A stretch of 64,000 nt of DNA from Tanytarsus gracilentus (lineage: Eukaryota; Arthropoda; Insecta; Diptera; Chironomidae). The stretch lies in NCBI GenBank assembly GCA_038502055.1, contig JAXRKN010000038.1, positions 5,394,001 to 5,458,000 of the forward strand. The letters run 5' to 3'. The position numbers were made by a program, and so were the translations under genes. The notes under the pieces are model-generated. The model ran no database searches, was not told the DNA's origin, and saw only the letters and a program-made list of their open reading frames with translations. Of the stretch, positions 50,116 to 63,066 are shown piece after piece; within the stretch, counting starts at the first letter, position 1; each line of letters begins with the position of its first letter.

Positions 50116-52910
50116 TTCCTAATTTTTTAATTGTAATATTTAAAGTTGTCTTTTTTTGGTCGATACCAGTGAAAGTTTTATGTTGACCACACGCGCGCTA
50201 TGTATATGAGAGTGATATGATTAAAATAGAAGAAGAAATCGGAATTAATTTTTTCTTCGATTTTCGTTTTCATTCTTCAATGACTATATAGAAATTCACC
50301 TTTGTCAGTGTATTGTCTCTTTGTGTCGCATTTACACACTTTTCACTTTTCACACATTATTCTCTCTTCTTTTTTTCGTTGAATTATTTTCCTCTCACAT
50401 TTTTCACATGAGATGATGAGTTCGAGGATGAATCAACAGTCAAAACACTCAACAAGCGACAACTTATTATGTTTTTTTTCTAGTGATGAACTCACTCACG
50501 TTGATGTCGACAGTTCGAGGATATTTTTAGCAGTGAACGAGGAAATGTAAAATATCAAAATTTTCCAGCTCTGCTATGGCATGTTTTACACCGCAACGCA
50601 ATGTAGTGATAAATTTGTAATTATGGCTATTGACATCGTCATTTTGTTATAAAATCACCCTCCAAAAAAAGTAATTATAGAACTCTTCTATGACCACTAA
50701 AACCAAACAATTTTAACCTTAATCACTCGACACAACCATAGGGGACATTATAACACGTTGAGTGGCGGTCGCGGACTGAGAACTGAGTAAAAGAGAACTA
50801 GAAAATGTTTACTCGCGATATCGGCAGGAAAATGAATGAAAAACTTGAATAGAAAGAAAATTTTCTCTTCTCTCATGAAGGGGTTGGCCTCTCTGACATT
50901 TAAGTAGGTCTCAATATGAAATTAATATAAAGTTCTGAATTTTTGAAAATTTTTTTAAATATATTTGAAAAGAGCATCGACCCCTTCTTCACTCTCCCAT
51001 TTTACTGCCTCTCATTTAGCATTTTCGTTTTCATTTTCCGTTAACATATTGACCACATGAATGATATGATTTTAATGAGTGCATTTTCCTACGACTAATG
51101 TGAGAATTTTCACATGGAAGGAAATATCGACTATTAATGGCGTGTACTTAAATATTTAAAATTATGTAAACTAAACTTTGGAATTTTTTCAAAGCATTTT
51201 TCTATTTTTACCATTAGAATTAGGCCAAGAGCAAATTTGCACAAAAAGAGGAAGCAGCACATAAAGAAGTTTTGCTATGACTACACATAATCATTTTTCA
51301 AGTGCCTATGTAAGAAACTCATAAAGCACTCGTGTGCTTTTTTGCGCGCTTTCCTTCTTGTTACTGATACATGAACCGTATAAAGTTGATGAATAGCGTT
51401 GCATGTAATTACAAGCATTTTATTACGCTTTTCCCACTAAATGCTCGTTTGCAAAAAATATATATTTATTATTCATCCGAGTTCACTGTTTTTTTTGCCA
51501 CGAGCGTTTCTTTTAATATTTTATTGATATCTTTGTTTGCTTGATACGACGATGAAGTCATAATAAGGGAATAAAAATTATGCTTAGAGACCAAACTTTT
51601 AAATAATTATTTAGACTTGAGACTTGCAATTATTTTGTAATATTTGACATTATTAAAATTTAACAATTAAATTAAAAACATTTTATTAAATATTTAAAAT
51701 AATTTCACACCCTCAACAGCTAATCTTACCCACGATTTCGAAAGCTTATTTGATTTGTTACCAAACTGGAGCAAATATTTTACCTCCAAGTGATTAAAAG
51801 GTTTCCACTCGGCGTTACAAAATCGATGACTAATAGCCACGGTAGACGTTGTTTATTTTGATTTGCTTCTAGCACTTTGCAACCATGTGTTTGACATTAT
51901 GAAATAACTGCTAATCCTCTCGACATAAATTGCCACCATACATGCAGTAAGTGTAAGAATGAAATGGGAAGGTAATAATGAAAATAATTTAATTAAAGAA
52001 TTCTCAACTGTCTTCAAGTTGGCATGCAAAAAAGTTCTTTTTCAGTTGCTGTCGGGACTTTAAGCGTTAAAAATCGGAAAATAGAAAAAGTGAAAAAAAT
52101 TTGGAAATTTCGAGCTTCCTCAAAACTTTGGATTAATGAATAACTCTAATTGCTAACAAACATCGAGTGCCAATCCCTTTTGGATATTCTCTAGAGTAAA
52201 TTTACCATTTTCATAATTTAATTTCGTTTTCGCTCGTTACATAACCTGGGGACTTAATTTAATTAACAGAATTTTTCTAATGGAAATTTGAGATTTTGAA
52301 TAAAATTGGAAATTAACTGAAAGATTTCCAAAAATAATGATGATTTTTTAAAGCTTAGTGTTTTCTTTTTAAAAATGATTTTAAATTTTCCAGTCTGCAA
52401 TTTAATTATTTTTTTATAATTAACCTTAATTGAAAAATAAGCTTCATATTATTAACATAGAAAGTGGAAAGGGGTCAATCCAAAATTATGTCACGCAATA
52501 AATAGTTTTTTACATTTTAAAATCTTTGCAAAAGTATTTTAAACTTTAAATTACTTTTATTAAAAATTTCGATATTTTTTGAAACTCGATAGGGACACTT
52601 TGAAAGCACCATAACTCTAGCGTGTTTGCATACATGCTCACGACCAATTGGCGAGCGTAATTCGATATGTTCTAATAAATTTTAAGCCTCTTTCATATTT
52701 ATTGTACACACGTTATTACGCCAATTTAATCGATTTTTCTGTCTCGCTATGTCCAGTAGCTGCAGCTATTCTTACTGTGTTACTCAATCAACAGTTTTAC
52801 CGTACCTTCACCTACATAAAGAATCAGAACAACGTGTTTACAACAGGATTCACAACATGAAATGAATTTGTTGATGGATTTTTAAATAATAAACTTTTTA
52901 ATTGGTCATA
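50116..52910. other. Long divergent upstream region of trp
   Basis: About 2.8 kb of AT-rich sequence with no supportable gene between the small membrane-protein gene (-) and trp (+). It should hold the photoreceptor control elements of trp. A homeodomain-like TAATCGATTT lies near 52726. A 70-codon ORF at 52648-52860 looks like chance. Confidence 0.5.
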
Positions 52911-55900
52911 ATGCGCACCGAGTCGAAAGAGAATCTTGTCAATTCCAACAGTCCCTCGGAAAACAATCTCAATCATATTGGCGAGGAGGGACTGACAAAT
53001 GAAAATCCCGATATCGATGTCATACCCGACATTGTGCTTAGTCAAGTTGAGAAGAAATTTCTTCTCAGCGCAGAGCGTGGTGATTTGGCAACCGTGCGAC
53101 AGCTAATACTCGAATATAAAGACCGTCCTGAAGAATTTAATATTAATTGTGTTGATCCCCTCGAGAGATCGGCCATAATAGCGGCAATTGAAAATGAGAA
53201 TATTGAGTTGATTCGAATGTTACTTGAAGAAGGCATTCAAGTCAAAGATGCACTCCTACATGCCATTAAAGAGGAATATGTCGAAGCTGTGGAGACCTTA
53301 CTTCAATGGGAGGAAGAACATCATGTTGCGGGTGAACCTTACAGTTGGGAATCGGTTGATAGAAATTCAAGTTGTTTCACTCAAGACATTACGCCTTTGA
53401 TTGCGGGTAAGAAAATTAATTCAGCACGTGTGAGTGAAATTTAAATTTTTATGGCAGTTTTCAAACGAGTTTAATTGAATTTTTTACTGTGATTTTTTTA
53501 TTAAAAATTTCAAGGGTTGTTTAATGTTTTTTTAAATTTTAATTCAAGCTGCTCATAAAAATAATTACGAGATATTAAAAATTCTTCTTGATCGAGGCGC
53601 GTCACTACCAATGCCGCACGATGTGAGGTAGGCAATATATCCATCATAAAAAAATTGCTCAAATAAAAGCAAAATCCTTATAATCTCAACAGGTGTGGAT
53701 GCGACGAATGCGTTACATCAAGCGAAAACGATTCACTGCGTCATTCTCAGGTACGACCTTGTTTTTTAAAAATATAAAGGGCAAAATCGTGTCAATAACT
53801 TTAATTGTTCTCGTTTTGTTAAATACAGTCACGCATAAACGCTTATCGAGCGTTAACCGCCAGCTCATTGATTGCATTAAGCTCACGAGATCCGATTTTA
53901 ACTGCATTTGAGTTGAGCTGGGAATTGCGTCGTTTAAGTCGCATGGAAACTGAATTTCGGGTCGAGTACAACAACATGCGTAAAGGTGTGCAAGAATTCG
54001 CAACTTCCTTGTTGGATCACGCGAGGACGAGTAATGAGTTGGAAATTATGTTGAATTTTAATCCGGGAGGTGAAAATTGGGAGCCTGGCGAGAGACACAC
54101 ACTGGATAGACTTAAGTTGGCGATTAAGTACAAGCAGAAGCAAGTAAGAATTTTATTAAAATTCATTAATAAAATTTAAATAATTTCCTCTCTCTCAGTT
54201 TGTAGCTCATCCAAATGTTCAACAGCTTTTAGCGAAAATTTGGTACGAAGGACTTCCTGGCTTCAGACGAAAAGCCATGATCGGACAAATGCTTCAGGTC
54301 ATCAAACTGGCATCGATGTTTCCAGTCTACTGCACCATCTACATGTTCAATCCGGGAAGCACAATCGGACAGTTTATGAAAAAGCCATTCGTGAAATTCA
54401 TCACTCACTCCGCCAGCTACATGGTTTTCTTGTGTAAGATTTTTCAACCTTAATTTCGTGAAATTTATTAATTTTTTCCATTAAGCTTTACTTTGTGCCG
54501 CAAGTCAACGCATTGAATTTGTGCTCCTCGAATTGTTTGGTAATCCTTGGATACATGCGTTGCTAGAAGAATGGAAAATCCACGAACGCGGTGCTCTGCC
54601 TGGACTCGCTGAATCTGCTTGCATGATTTATATAATTAGTAATTTATTTATTTTTTACTGTCAATTTCGAATTAAATAATTTTCTTATACAGGTTTGATT
54701 TGGGGAGAACTTCGCTCTTTATACTCGGACGGACTGATGGAATATGTGAGCGATTTGTGGAATATTGTTGACTTTATCTCGAACTCATTTTACGTGGCTT
54801 GGATTACTCTCCGACTTACGTCATGGTTTATTGTTCATCAAGACGCGAGGGCGGGCCTTAATCCTTGGTATCCACGTGAGGAGTGGTCTCCATTTGATCC
54901 GATGTTACTTAGCGAAGGAGCTTTTGCCGCCGGCATGATTTTCTCATTTCTCAAGCTCGTTCACATTTTCTCAATTAATCCTCATCTCGGACCACTGCAA
55001 GTTTCACTCGGTCGAATGATTATCGACATCATAAAATTTTTCTTTATCTACACTTTGGTGCTGTTTGCATTTGGCTGTGGATTGAATCAATTAATGTGGT
55101 ATTATGCTGACTTGGAGAAAGATAAGTGCTATCATTTGCCGAATGGATTGCCCGATTTTGAAAATAATGAGAAAGCGTGTGCGATTTGGAGACGATTTGC
55201 AAAGTGAGTTAGAATTCAAAATTAAAAAATCCGTTAAAATTTCATTAATTTTTTCAGTCTCTTTGAAACATCGCAATCGCTCTTTTGGGCCTCATTTGGC
55301 CTCGTCGACTTAATGGCATTCGATCTTACCGGCATAAAAAGTTTCACTCGCTTTTGGGCTCTCCTCATGTTCGGTTCATACTCGGTAATTAATATCATTG
55401 TCCTCCTCAATATGCTGATTGCCATGATGTCAAACTCCTATCAAATTATCTTCGAAAAAAGTGATTCTGAATGGAAATTTGCTCGCTCACATTTATGGAT
55501 CAGTTATTTCGATGACGGCAACACACTTCCACCTCCATTCAATCTCTTTCCAACTGTTAAAATGTTACGCTGTAAGAGCAACAACCGATCAACCAAAAGT
55601 GTTATTGTGAGTCTTTTAAATTTAATTTCAAACTTTATCCGAAAATGCCTTCTGGACTGACCATGTTTTGATGTAAAAAGTAAATCCCTAAACTAATTTG
55701 AGATTTTTCTTCGTCGCATTCAGAAACGTTCGAGAGATAAGGCGAGAATGCGTCACGAAAATGTTATGAAACTTTTAGTGCGTCGTTATGTTTGCGAGGA
55801 GCAAAGAAAGCGAGACGATTTTGGAATTACTGAAGATGACGTCATGGAAATTAGGCAGGACATTAGCACCTTACGGTATGATTTGATTGATATTTTTAAA

Positions 55901-57075
55901 ACAAATGGAATGAAGACACCACGAGTTAATAAGGATAGCAGCTCGGGTGAGTCTAAATATTTATTTTTAAATCAACTTTTTGAAAATAAAAAAAAATTTA
56001 AGTTGCCGGCAAAAAGGGAAAAACAATGGAACGAAGAATCTTAAAGGACTTCCAAATTGGAATAGTTGAAGGAATTTTGAGTGCCTCCCTCCAAACCGCT
56101 AAACAGCCTTCGGATGTGTTTAGCACTATTGCAAAAGTTATTGGTCGTCGAACTAGTTCAAAGAGGTAAATTTTATAAAACATTAATTAGAGATTCAACT
56201 TTTTATTTTCTATCAGCAAACAAGAGGATTGGAATACAATGGTACGTAAGAGCACTCATCGAAAAGATCCGATTGGTAAACAATCTGAAGCGTTGAATCG
56301 CATACGAAATCGCGAAAGTTTCCGTAAAAATATTGTGGAATCACAGAAGAGTGGATTGGGCATGAATACTGAAAAACTGCTGCAATACAATCCTAAACTC
56401 GCCGATGTTAGTCATCCTACACGAGTTGCATATGCGAAGTTCATGACAACAAAGATAAAGAAAGAAATTAAGTTCCAAGATGAGTGTGGATTTGTGAATG
56501 AGCAAGAAAGAAATCGAGGAGCGGAGGCGTTTAAGAAATTCAAAACAAATGCTGGAATTTTAAAGCATCGTGAGGAAGTTGTTAAAGTTGAAGTTAATAA
56601 AGAATCTGCAGCATCGCCCGCTCCTACGCCTTCTCCAAATGCAACCCCTATTCCACCCTCTCCCACACCCACTGATGATGATAAAGATTTTAGATCTCGC
56701 ACTCCAATTCTTGAAGAGTCACCAGAAGAAATGGTTAGTCCGCCACCTACTCCCAGCAATTTGCTCGAAGACACTTCGTCTCGTGCTGATACTCCATCCC
56801 CTTCACAAAGATCAATGTCGATTGAAAGTGCCAAAAAGATTGAGTCTAATATTCCCGAGGACTCGTCAACTCCCGTCTCAAAATCTCCGGAACCAACAGA
56901 ATCTCCAGAGCCTCCTGCAAAAGAACCTGATGTGCCAAAACAACGCAAGAGTTCAAATGCTAACTTAACCGTGCCTGGAACTTCAACGCTGCCACCTCCT
57001 TCACCATCATACAGCACCACCGGCGAAAAGGGTAAATCAAAAATCACAGGAAAAACAATATCCGGTTGGTTATAA
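52911..57075 (+). CDS. trp: TRP light-activated calcium channel
   Basis: Eleven exons: 52911-53406, 53549-53627, 53693-53750, 53829-54143, 54199-54433, 54486-54638, 54693-55203, 55258-55606, 55724-55946, 56003-56165 and 56217-57075; 1146 residues. Ankyrin repeats fill about residues 42-190 (EILKILLDRGASLPMPHDV), followed by the zinc-site block CGCDECVTS. Six transmembrane helices follow, with the pore GLVDLMAFDLTG (Asp at about 633, equivalent to the fly selectivity Asp) and the TRP box EWKFAR (about 687). The C-terminus has a Pro/Ser/Thr-rich region and ends TGKTISGWL, like the fly TRP tail that binds the INAD scaffold. This favours trp over trpl or trp-gamma. The INAD motif Ser-Thr-Val of fly TRP appears here as Ser-Lys-Ile. 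TRP opens after phospholipase C in rhabdomeric photoreceptors. An AATAAA lies at 57147-57152. Confidence 0.95.
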
Positions 57076-57205
57076 GCAATACTTTAAAAATAATTATGGT
57101 CGATTAAATTAAATAAATTATAATAACCTCAAAAAATGTTAATGAAAATAAAAAGTTTTGAAGTCAAAAGCATTTTATTAAATTATTTCCTGAAAGTTTA
57201 GAAAA

Positions 57206-58776
57206 TTAACAAGGATACATTGCATAAGATGCGATTGCACAGTGGTTATTCTGGTTCCTTGCCATCAAACCATAGCCTTGATAACCCCATGTAGATCCCT
57301 AAAAAAATAATAATTTTATAATTGATTAAAAAGAAATTCAAAATGTGTTTACCCATGAATTTTTAATAATCCAATAATCTTTCGGATTAGTTCCATCGGA
57401 GAAGCTTCCATAGCCGACAACAGTCTTTGAAGAGAGAATCAATTAAATCTATTTAAATTTTGAAATTTTAAAAACTCACAACCGCGTGATTAAAAATTTC
57501 GCTCGGACAATTTGACTCGTAGTAAATTCCACCTGAATACGAATACATGACATTGAGGACATAAATGACAACGGAAATAGGTCCATGTCTCCAAACTAGT
57601 TCCTATATATTTTTTTAAAAAATTAAAAACATTTAGTTATATTTTTTTTTAAATAATCAAACCTTCAACAATGTCTCGTTTCCATTTAACTCAATCTCGC
57701 ACACTTTAGGAATGGTCACAATTGACGGAAAAAAGTCTTTTTTACATGTACTTCTTAGTGATTTATATGAATACATCGATCCATCTGAATTTCCAGGATT
57801 TATCATATGACTGAAAGCATTAGTTGGCCATCCTCCGTCGCAGTCATCTCCATATATGTTACAGTCAAGAATGTCCTGTTCTGATAAGTTGGCATGTTTT
57901 TTTGCTTTATTTCTCCAGTACTCAGTAACAACCACAGCAGCAAAGGCCTTAAAATTAATGAAAAATAAGATAAAAATTTCCAATAAAAATCAAAATAAAA
58001 TAAAATCTCACCCAACAAGCTCCACATCCATATTGATCTTTTGCAGGTGTGCAATCACTGGTATAATTAACAGAATCGGGTGCCGAACCGGTATTCACAG
58101 TGTATTGAATAGATTCAGGGAGCATAACAGATTTTTGAGTAGTTGTTGGACTTTCCGTTGAAGTTGAGGTGGTTCTAGTGGTGCTTCTTGTTGGAGACAC
58201 CGATCGAGTTGTTGGTGGTGATCTAGTTGTCCATGGGAAAGTTGTTTTCTTCGTTGTTAAAGTCGCTGCTTGATTTTTGATTGTACCTCGAGTTCTCGTC
58301 GTATACCTCACAGTTGATGCTCTGGTTGTTACTCTATTTTTGACAGTATTTTTAGTTGATTTAGTTCTCTTTGTTTTTGTTGTTTTTGATCTCTTTGTCT
58401 TTTTGGTTTTTAGTCGCGGAGTTGTTGAAGTTTGCACGCGATTTCCCACCTTACTTGAAGTTGGTTTTTTAGCTCCCAACATGTTGTCATTTCTCTCTTC
58501 TGATGTTTTATCAGAGTGCTTATTTTCAGCGCGTGTGTAGGTCGCATTTCCTCTTCCATTGTGATTTTGAACTCTTCTCGAATTTGAACAGAAAATTTCT
58601 CGACGATTTTCTTCTTCTTCGATCGTTTCATAAGTGACTTTAAATTTAGCCTTCCACTCTTCAAATTTTTTTCTTAACGCATTGTTGCATGCGCTTGGCT
58701 TTGATGAAGTTACTTCATCAGCCGTAGTGAGTTTTATTAAAAATGTTATAACCACAAAAATAATTTTTAATTCCAT
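57206..58776 (-). CDS. Papain-family (C1) cysteine peptidase with Thr/Lys/Arg-rich spacer
   Basis: Exons 58776-58012, 57947-57663, 57602-57480, 57424-57353 and 57298-57206 give 445 residues. A signal peptide (residues 1-19) is followed by an I29-like propeptide (KKFEEWKAKFKVTYE). A spacer at about residues 115-215, dominated by Thr, Lys, Arg and Ser (TTRSPPTTRSVSPTRSTT), precedes the catalytic domain. The active site is DQYGCGACWAF (Gln and Cys 254), FNHAV (His) and IIKNSWGSTWG (Asn), so catalysis should be intact. CDGGWP and the cysteine pattern fit cathepsin L-like folds. The intron falls exactly after the active-site CysTrp, as in the neighbour after CysTyr at 61570. It is tail-to-tail with trp; its minus-strand AATAAA is at 57174-57179. 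Role probably gut digestion or lysosome; the substrate is unknown. Confidence 0.85.
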
Positions 58777-58906
58777 GATTATCGAAACAATTCTGGTGTA
58801 GAATTGAATTTAAATTTAATTTCTGATGAAATTTTCAAATTGTAGGAAAAATACCGAATGTAAAAGGAAATGTCAGGGAATTTTATTAATTTTTTTTAGG
58901 AATTAT

Positions 58907-60373
58907 TTAACATGGTATCATCGCGTACAGAGCAATTCCACAATGGTTTTTCCGATTTCTTGCTATCCAGCCGTAACCTAGAAAAAATTACATGTAAAAT
59001 ATGATTTAAAATATATTTTTTACCCTTCATTCCCCATTCGAGTCCCTGAAAATAAAATTATTAGTAAAATTTTAAGCTTTCGATAAATTTTTTACCCATG
59101 AATTTCGAATAATCCAAAAATCCCCGAATTTGTCATCACGTCCATAGCCAACGATAACCTTAAAAGAACTTTTAAAAAAATTCAAGGATAGAAAATTTTT
59201 AACTCACAACGGCATGATCAACTGTATCGTTACGGCACAAGGGATCGTAAAATATTCCTTTGCTATAGCTGGTAAAGCCATCAGTTGTGGCTTGAATTAA
59301 ATTAAAGTTAAACAAATCAAACTAAATAAATAAAAATAAATTAATTTTTACTCATGCAGACCACAACCGGTCCTCTGTCAACTAAAATTTTCAATTTCTT
59401 CTCATCACCCCCCAAGTCATAGCTGCAAACTTTTGAGACATTGACAAATATTGGAGGATTTTGTTTTCGTCTGCATGTGTCTGAATATCCTTCAAAAAAA
59501 TATGTTGATCCATTTGAAATGCCAAAATTTAAAATATATTCAAAAGCTTCAGTCGGCCAACCTTGAAAGTTAAATTGGAAAATTTTCAAAACATTTTTTA
59601 TGATTTTTCTACCTCCATCGCATCCGTTATTCTGAACATCGCAATCTATGATGTCTTGCTCCGAATAAAAATCATTTTTTCTAACTTTCCTTGCCATGTA
59701 CTCGAAGATTGAAATAACGGTAAATGCATAGCATCCACCGCAAAATCCTTGATCTTTAAAAAAGATTTAAGTTGATTTAAAAATTAAGTTTTAGAGTAAA
59801 TACCTTTAGCTTGTGGAAAAAGTTTTGTGTAGTTTACAATAGCTGAAGAAAATAAATTTATAATTGAACAATAAAAATTTAATTTTGACCATTTTACCAT
59901 AAGGAGGACTGTGAGGAGCGCTAGTATTAAAGGTTACTATGTTTTTCTTATTTTTAGGCAATTTCTTATTACTTTTAACTCCCATTCGGAAAATTTTCTT
60001 CTCATTAAAAGTGAGATCTGAGTGCACTTGCAAACTTCTCTTGTAACTTTCATTGTTTCTCTTGTTGTGTGCTTCAATGTTTTTAGAGTTTACGAAAAAT
60101 GTTCTTCTTGCATTTTCTTTCGATTTTATGAAATGTTCGTAGGATTTATTGAACTTTACCTAGTTGAACAAATTTTAATAGAATTTCTAATTAAATTTAT
60201 TTGCATACCATCCATTTTTCAAACTTAATCAAATCTTCCAAAATAACAAATTGATTTCTGTCATCCGGAGCATTTTTCTTTGTCGTCGTGGAATTAATCG
60301 ATGAACGAGTTGTTTGGCATTTCGTGAAATTAACGTGAAGTATTAAAATGTAAAAAATTAATTTTATTAACAT
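58907..60373 (-). CDS. Papain-family (C1) cysteine peptidase, second of three
   Basis: Exons 60373-60209, 60159-59898, 59842-59804, 59753-59613, 59561-59352, 59290-59208, 59158-59096, 59045-59024 (22 bases) and 58977-58907 give 351 residues. A signal peptide (MLIKLIFYILILHV) is followed by an I29-like propeptide (KFEKWMVKFNKSYEHF, spanning the first junction). The active site reads DQGFCGGCYAF, with Tyr in place of the usual Trp after the catalytic Cys, then VDHAVVIVGYG and IIRNSWGLEWG. All three catalytic residues and the oxyanion Gln are present. There is no long spacer; a short basic stretch (KKLPKNKKN) takes its place. A minus-strand AATAAA lies at 58882-58887. It probably arose with its neighbours by tandem duplication. 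Confidence 0.83.
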
Positions 60374-60487
60374 TTTTCAATTCACAGAGCATTTTATTGG
60401 AAAATCCCACTGAAGTTTATCACTGAAATATTCAAAATGTAAAAATCAAATTTTAATGGATTTTAAGTTTTATTACAAGGGAAATGT

Positions 60488-62067
60488 TTAACATAAATAA
60501 AAAGCCACGTTTGCTATGCCGCATGAGTTGTTTTTATTTCGCGCGAACCATCCATATCCGCTGAAAAAAATAAAATTTCTCAAAAAATTGATGAATTACA
60601 AATTTACGATTTCAGGTAAAAACATTTAATCAAAAAATGTGAATTTTCCACAGGTGGGAAATAAAGGCAAGCATGCATTTTAGTGAGGTAAATTACTCAT
60701 AAAATTTACTAAAATCTTTTTAATACAAAACTAAAGTTTTCTAACAAAATTCAAAAAATTATAAATATTTTTAGAAAACTTCAATTTCATGCTAAACAAT
60801 TAATAGATAAATTCTAAAACTTTTTACTAATTTCAATGGTTAAAAAAGCTCACCCTTGACCCCAGCGATTGCCCTTAAATTAAATTATTGTTAAATTTAT
60901 ATTTTTGTATAACTCAAATATAACTCACCCAAGAATTTCTGATGATCCAAAAATCTTGTCCTTTGCTATCAGTATCGTATCCAACAACTGTCTAAATTTT
61001 AAAATTTAAATCTCTTAATAAGTAATTAAATTATTTCTTACAATTGCATGATCGACATCTCTCGAGCATGTCGGATCGTTGAATATTCCACTCTTATAGT
61101 ACATCATGTTTATGGTTAGTGAAACTCCGACCACAACGGGTCCATTTGCAACTAGATTTTTCAGCTCATTTTCATCGCCATTCAAAAACTTTGAGCAAAA
61201 TTTAGTAATTTTTCGCAAAGTAGGAAAAAATCTTCTGTTACACATTTCCTGACGTCCAGTGTATTCATATTTTCCGGGAGATCCGTCAGCCAAACCTTGT
61301 GATTTAGCGTAATCAAGAGCACTGCCAGGCCAGCCTAAGAAAATGTTTAATTTCATTTAATTGGTAAAATATTAAATTTAATTTAAAAAGTATTTAAATT
61401 TCTAACCACCATCACATCCAAATGGAATGCAGTCGATGACATTTTGTTCGGACAAATTGTGATTTTTCCTCAACTTTATTTTACTATCGTACTCAATCAA
61501 TGCAACAGATGCAAAGACCTAAAAAATGTCATAAATAAAAACATTTAAAAATTTACGATTTAAATTTACATAACACGATGCACAATTTTTTTGATCCTTC
61601 ACTTCCAGCATACTGTTTGTGTAATTAATTTTATCTGGAATTTTCCTCGCAATATTTTTAATGGTTTTTCGGGTTGTTTTTGGAGTTACCGCTCTTCCCA
61701 CATGCTTAGGTCGACGAGTCGTATATTTAGAAGCCATTTGGAAATTTACGGGAATTTTCATTCCAGCTTTCCTTTTTAAAAGCTCGCCAGGATTTTGGTC
61801 CGCGTAACTTTGCACATCTTGCTTGTAAGTTTCATTAATTTTTGCATTAAATGCTTCAACTTTCCTTTTCGTCGTCACATAATTATCAGCTGCATTTTCC
61901 TCACTCTCCTTGATTGTGTAACTTTTTTTCTGAACTTTCTTCCAATTTGTAAAATCTTCTTCTTCTGTTCGTGATTTTTGTACTTTTTTATTTGAAAAAA
62001 TCTCCTTTGAAGTTTCTTCGTCAGATGAAACGAATTTTAAAAAAATTATAAAAATTAAAACTTTCAT
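60488..62067 (-). CDS. Papain-family (C1) cysteine peptidase, third of three
   Basis: Exons 62067-61570, 61518-61407, 61334-61042, 60991-60929, 60873-60854 (20 bases) and 60560-60488 give 352 residues. The start at 62067 (MKVLIFIIFLKFVSSDE, a signal peptide) is supported by a TATA box and initiator placed so that the in-frame ATG at 62145 would lie upstream of transcription. The propeptide has FTNWKKVQKKSYT. A shorter Thr/Arg-rich stretch (YTTRRPKHVGRAVTPKTTRK) sits where the first gene has its spacer. The active site is DQKNCASCYVF, VDHAI and IIRNSWGNRWG, with Tyr after the catalytic Cys. A minus-strand AATAAA lies at 60469-60474. Confidence 0.83.
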
Positions 62068-62132
62068 ATTCAAGTTTAAAATTATAATGAAAGAGTGAAC
62101 TGAATTTATTTTGTGTGAATTCGTTATTAGCA

Positions 62133-62161
62133 CACTGACTGACATTAGTTTTATTTTTATA
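62133..62161 (-). promoter_or_regulatory. Core promoter of the third peptidase gene
   Basis: On the minus strand TATAAAAA (62161-62154) is followed about 20 bases later by TCAGTCAGTG (62142-62133), the insect initiator consensus. Transcription would start at about 62135-62140, giving a 5' UTR of about 70 bases before the ATG at 62067. Confidence 0.6.
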
Positions 62162-63066
62162 ATGAATGGAAAAACCAGCAGAAAAATATTTCATATTTTT
62201 AATTCAATTTTTAACATTTTTTGGTTGTGTTAAAAAGACAAATCTAAAAGTGTGTAAAAGTTGAATGTAAGAAGTGCAAAAAAGTAAACTTTCTCTCAAC
62301 CCCTCGATAAACCGATAATCCAACAAATGTCATCAATTTAATGTCAGCACGAGTTGGTCATTTATCAGACTGTGTTGAAAAAATCCTGCGTCACCCAGAT
62401 TACATCTCGATTGTCGTCTTCCGTCATTGGAGCCAAAAACTACTTTATTTAAATGAATTTCGAACCAAAAATAGACAACATCACCTGTTGAGTATGATAA
62501 ATTAGTTGATTCAGCATGTCTTTGAAATCAATAAGTTTGAAAGTGTGTAAAAGCTGGAATGGGAAAATATTGCAGCATCTACAAGGAGTTTTTATGACAT
62601 CATTATCGTCAAATACGAATGACTGAAATGGCGACATAAAATGTTGCCCCTAGTCTTCTTCTCGTTGATTTTAAATTAAATCGTAAAAACTTTCTTCTTG
62701 GTTTTAAAGCTGGAATGAAAAATTACAAAAATTATAAATTTTTCATTTTTATTACGAAAAAAATCCCCCAATTTTTTTTTATTTCAATAATCAAATTTTT
62801 AAAAAAGAAAAACTTTTAAATTAAATCACTGGCAATCACAATAGTTGGACCTGAAGACATGCATGAGAACATCAATCACAAAAAAAGAAGAAGAAGCATC
62901 GCATGCAACAGATTGCCTTATTGGCTCTTTCTTCTTCGGCACCCCGAAGCTCTCGCTCATATTAATCTTCATGACTTTTTTCCACTCGTAGGCGAACATG
63001 TTCTGCAACGACGACTGCGCGGAAAGTTCTCTTATCAGATTTACCATCTTTAACATCTCCGTAAAA
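62162..63066. other. Divergent region between the peptidase cluster and capa
   Basis: About 900 bases with no supportable gene. The ORFs at 62826-63056 on both strands show no family features. It probably contains capa control elements. Confidence 0.5.

Noticed and set aside
52648..52860. 70-codon ORF just upstream of trp
   Set aside because: No splice link to the trp frame, no family motifs, and the trp start at 52911 fits the family N-terminus.
56412..57047. 211-codon Gly/Ser/Val-rich minus-strand ORF
   Set aside because: It is antisense to the Pro/Ser-rich TRP tail; composition is explained by the opposite strand.
62067..62145. Earlier in-frame ATG for the third peptidase
   Set aside because: The TATA box and initiator place transcription start downstream of that ATG, and a clean signal peptide begins at 62067.
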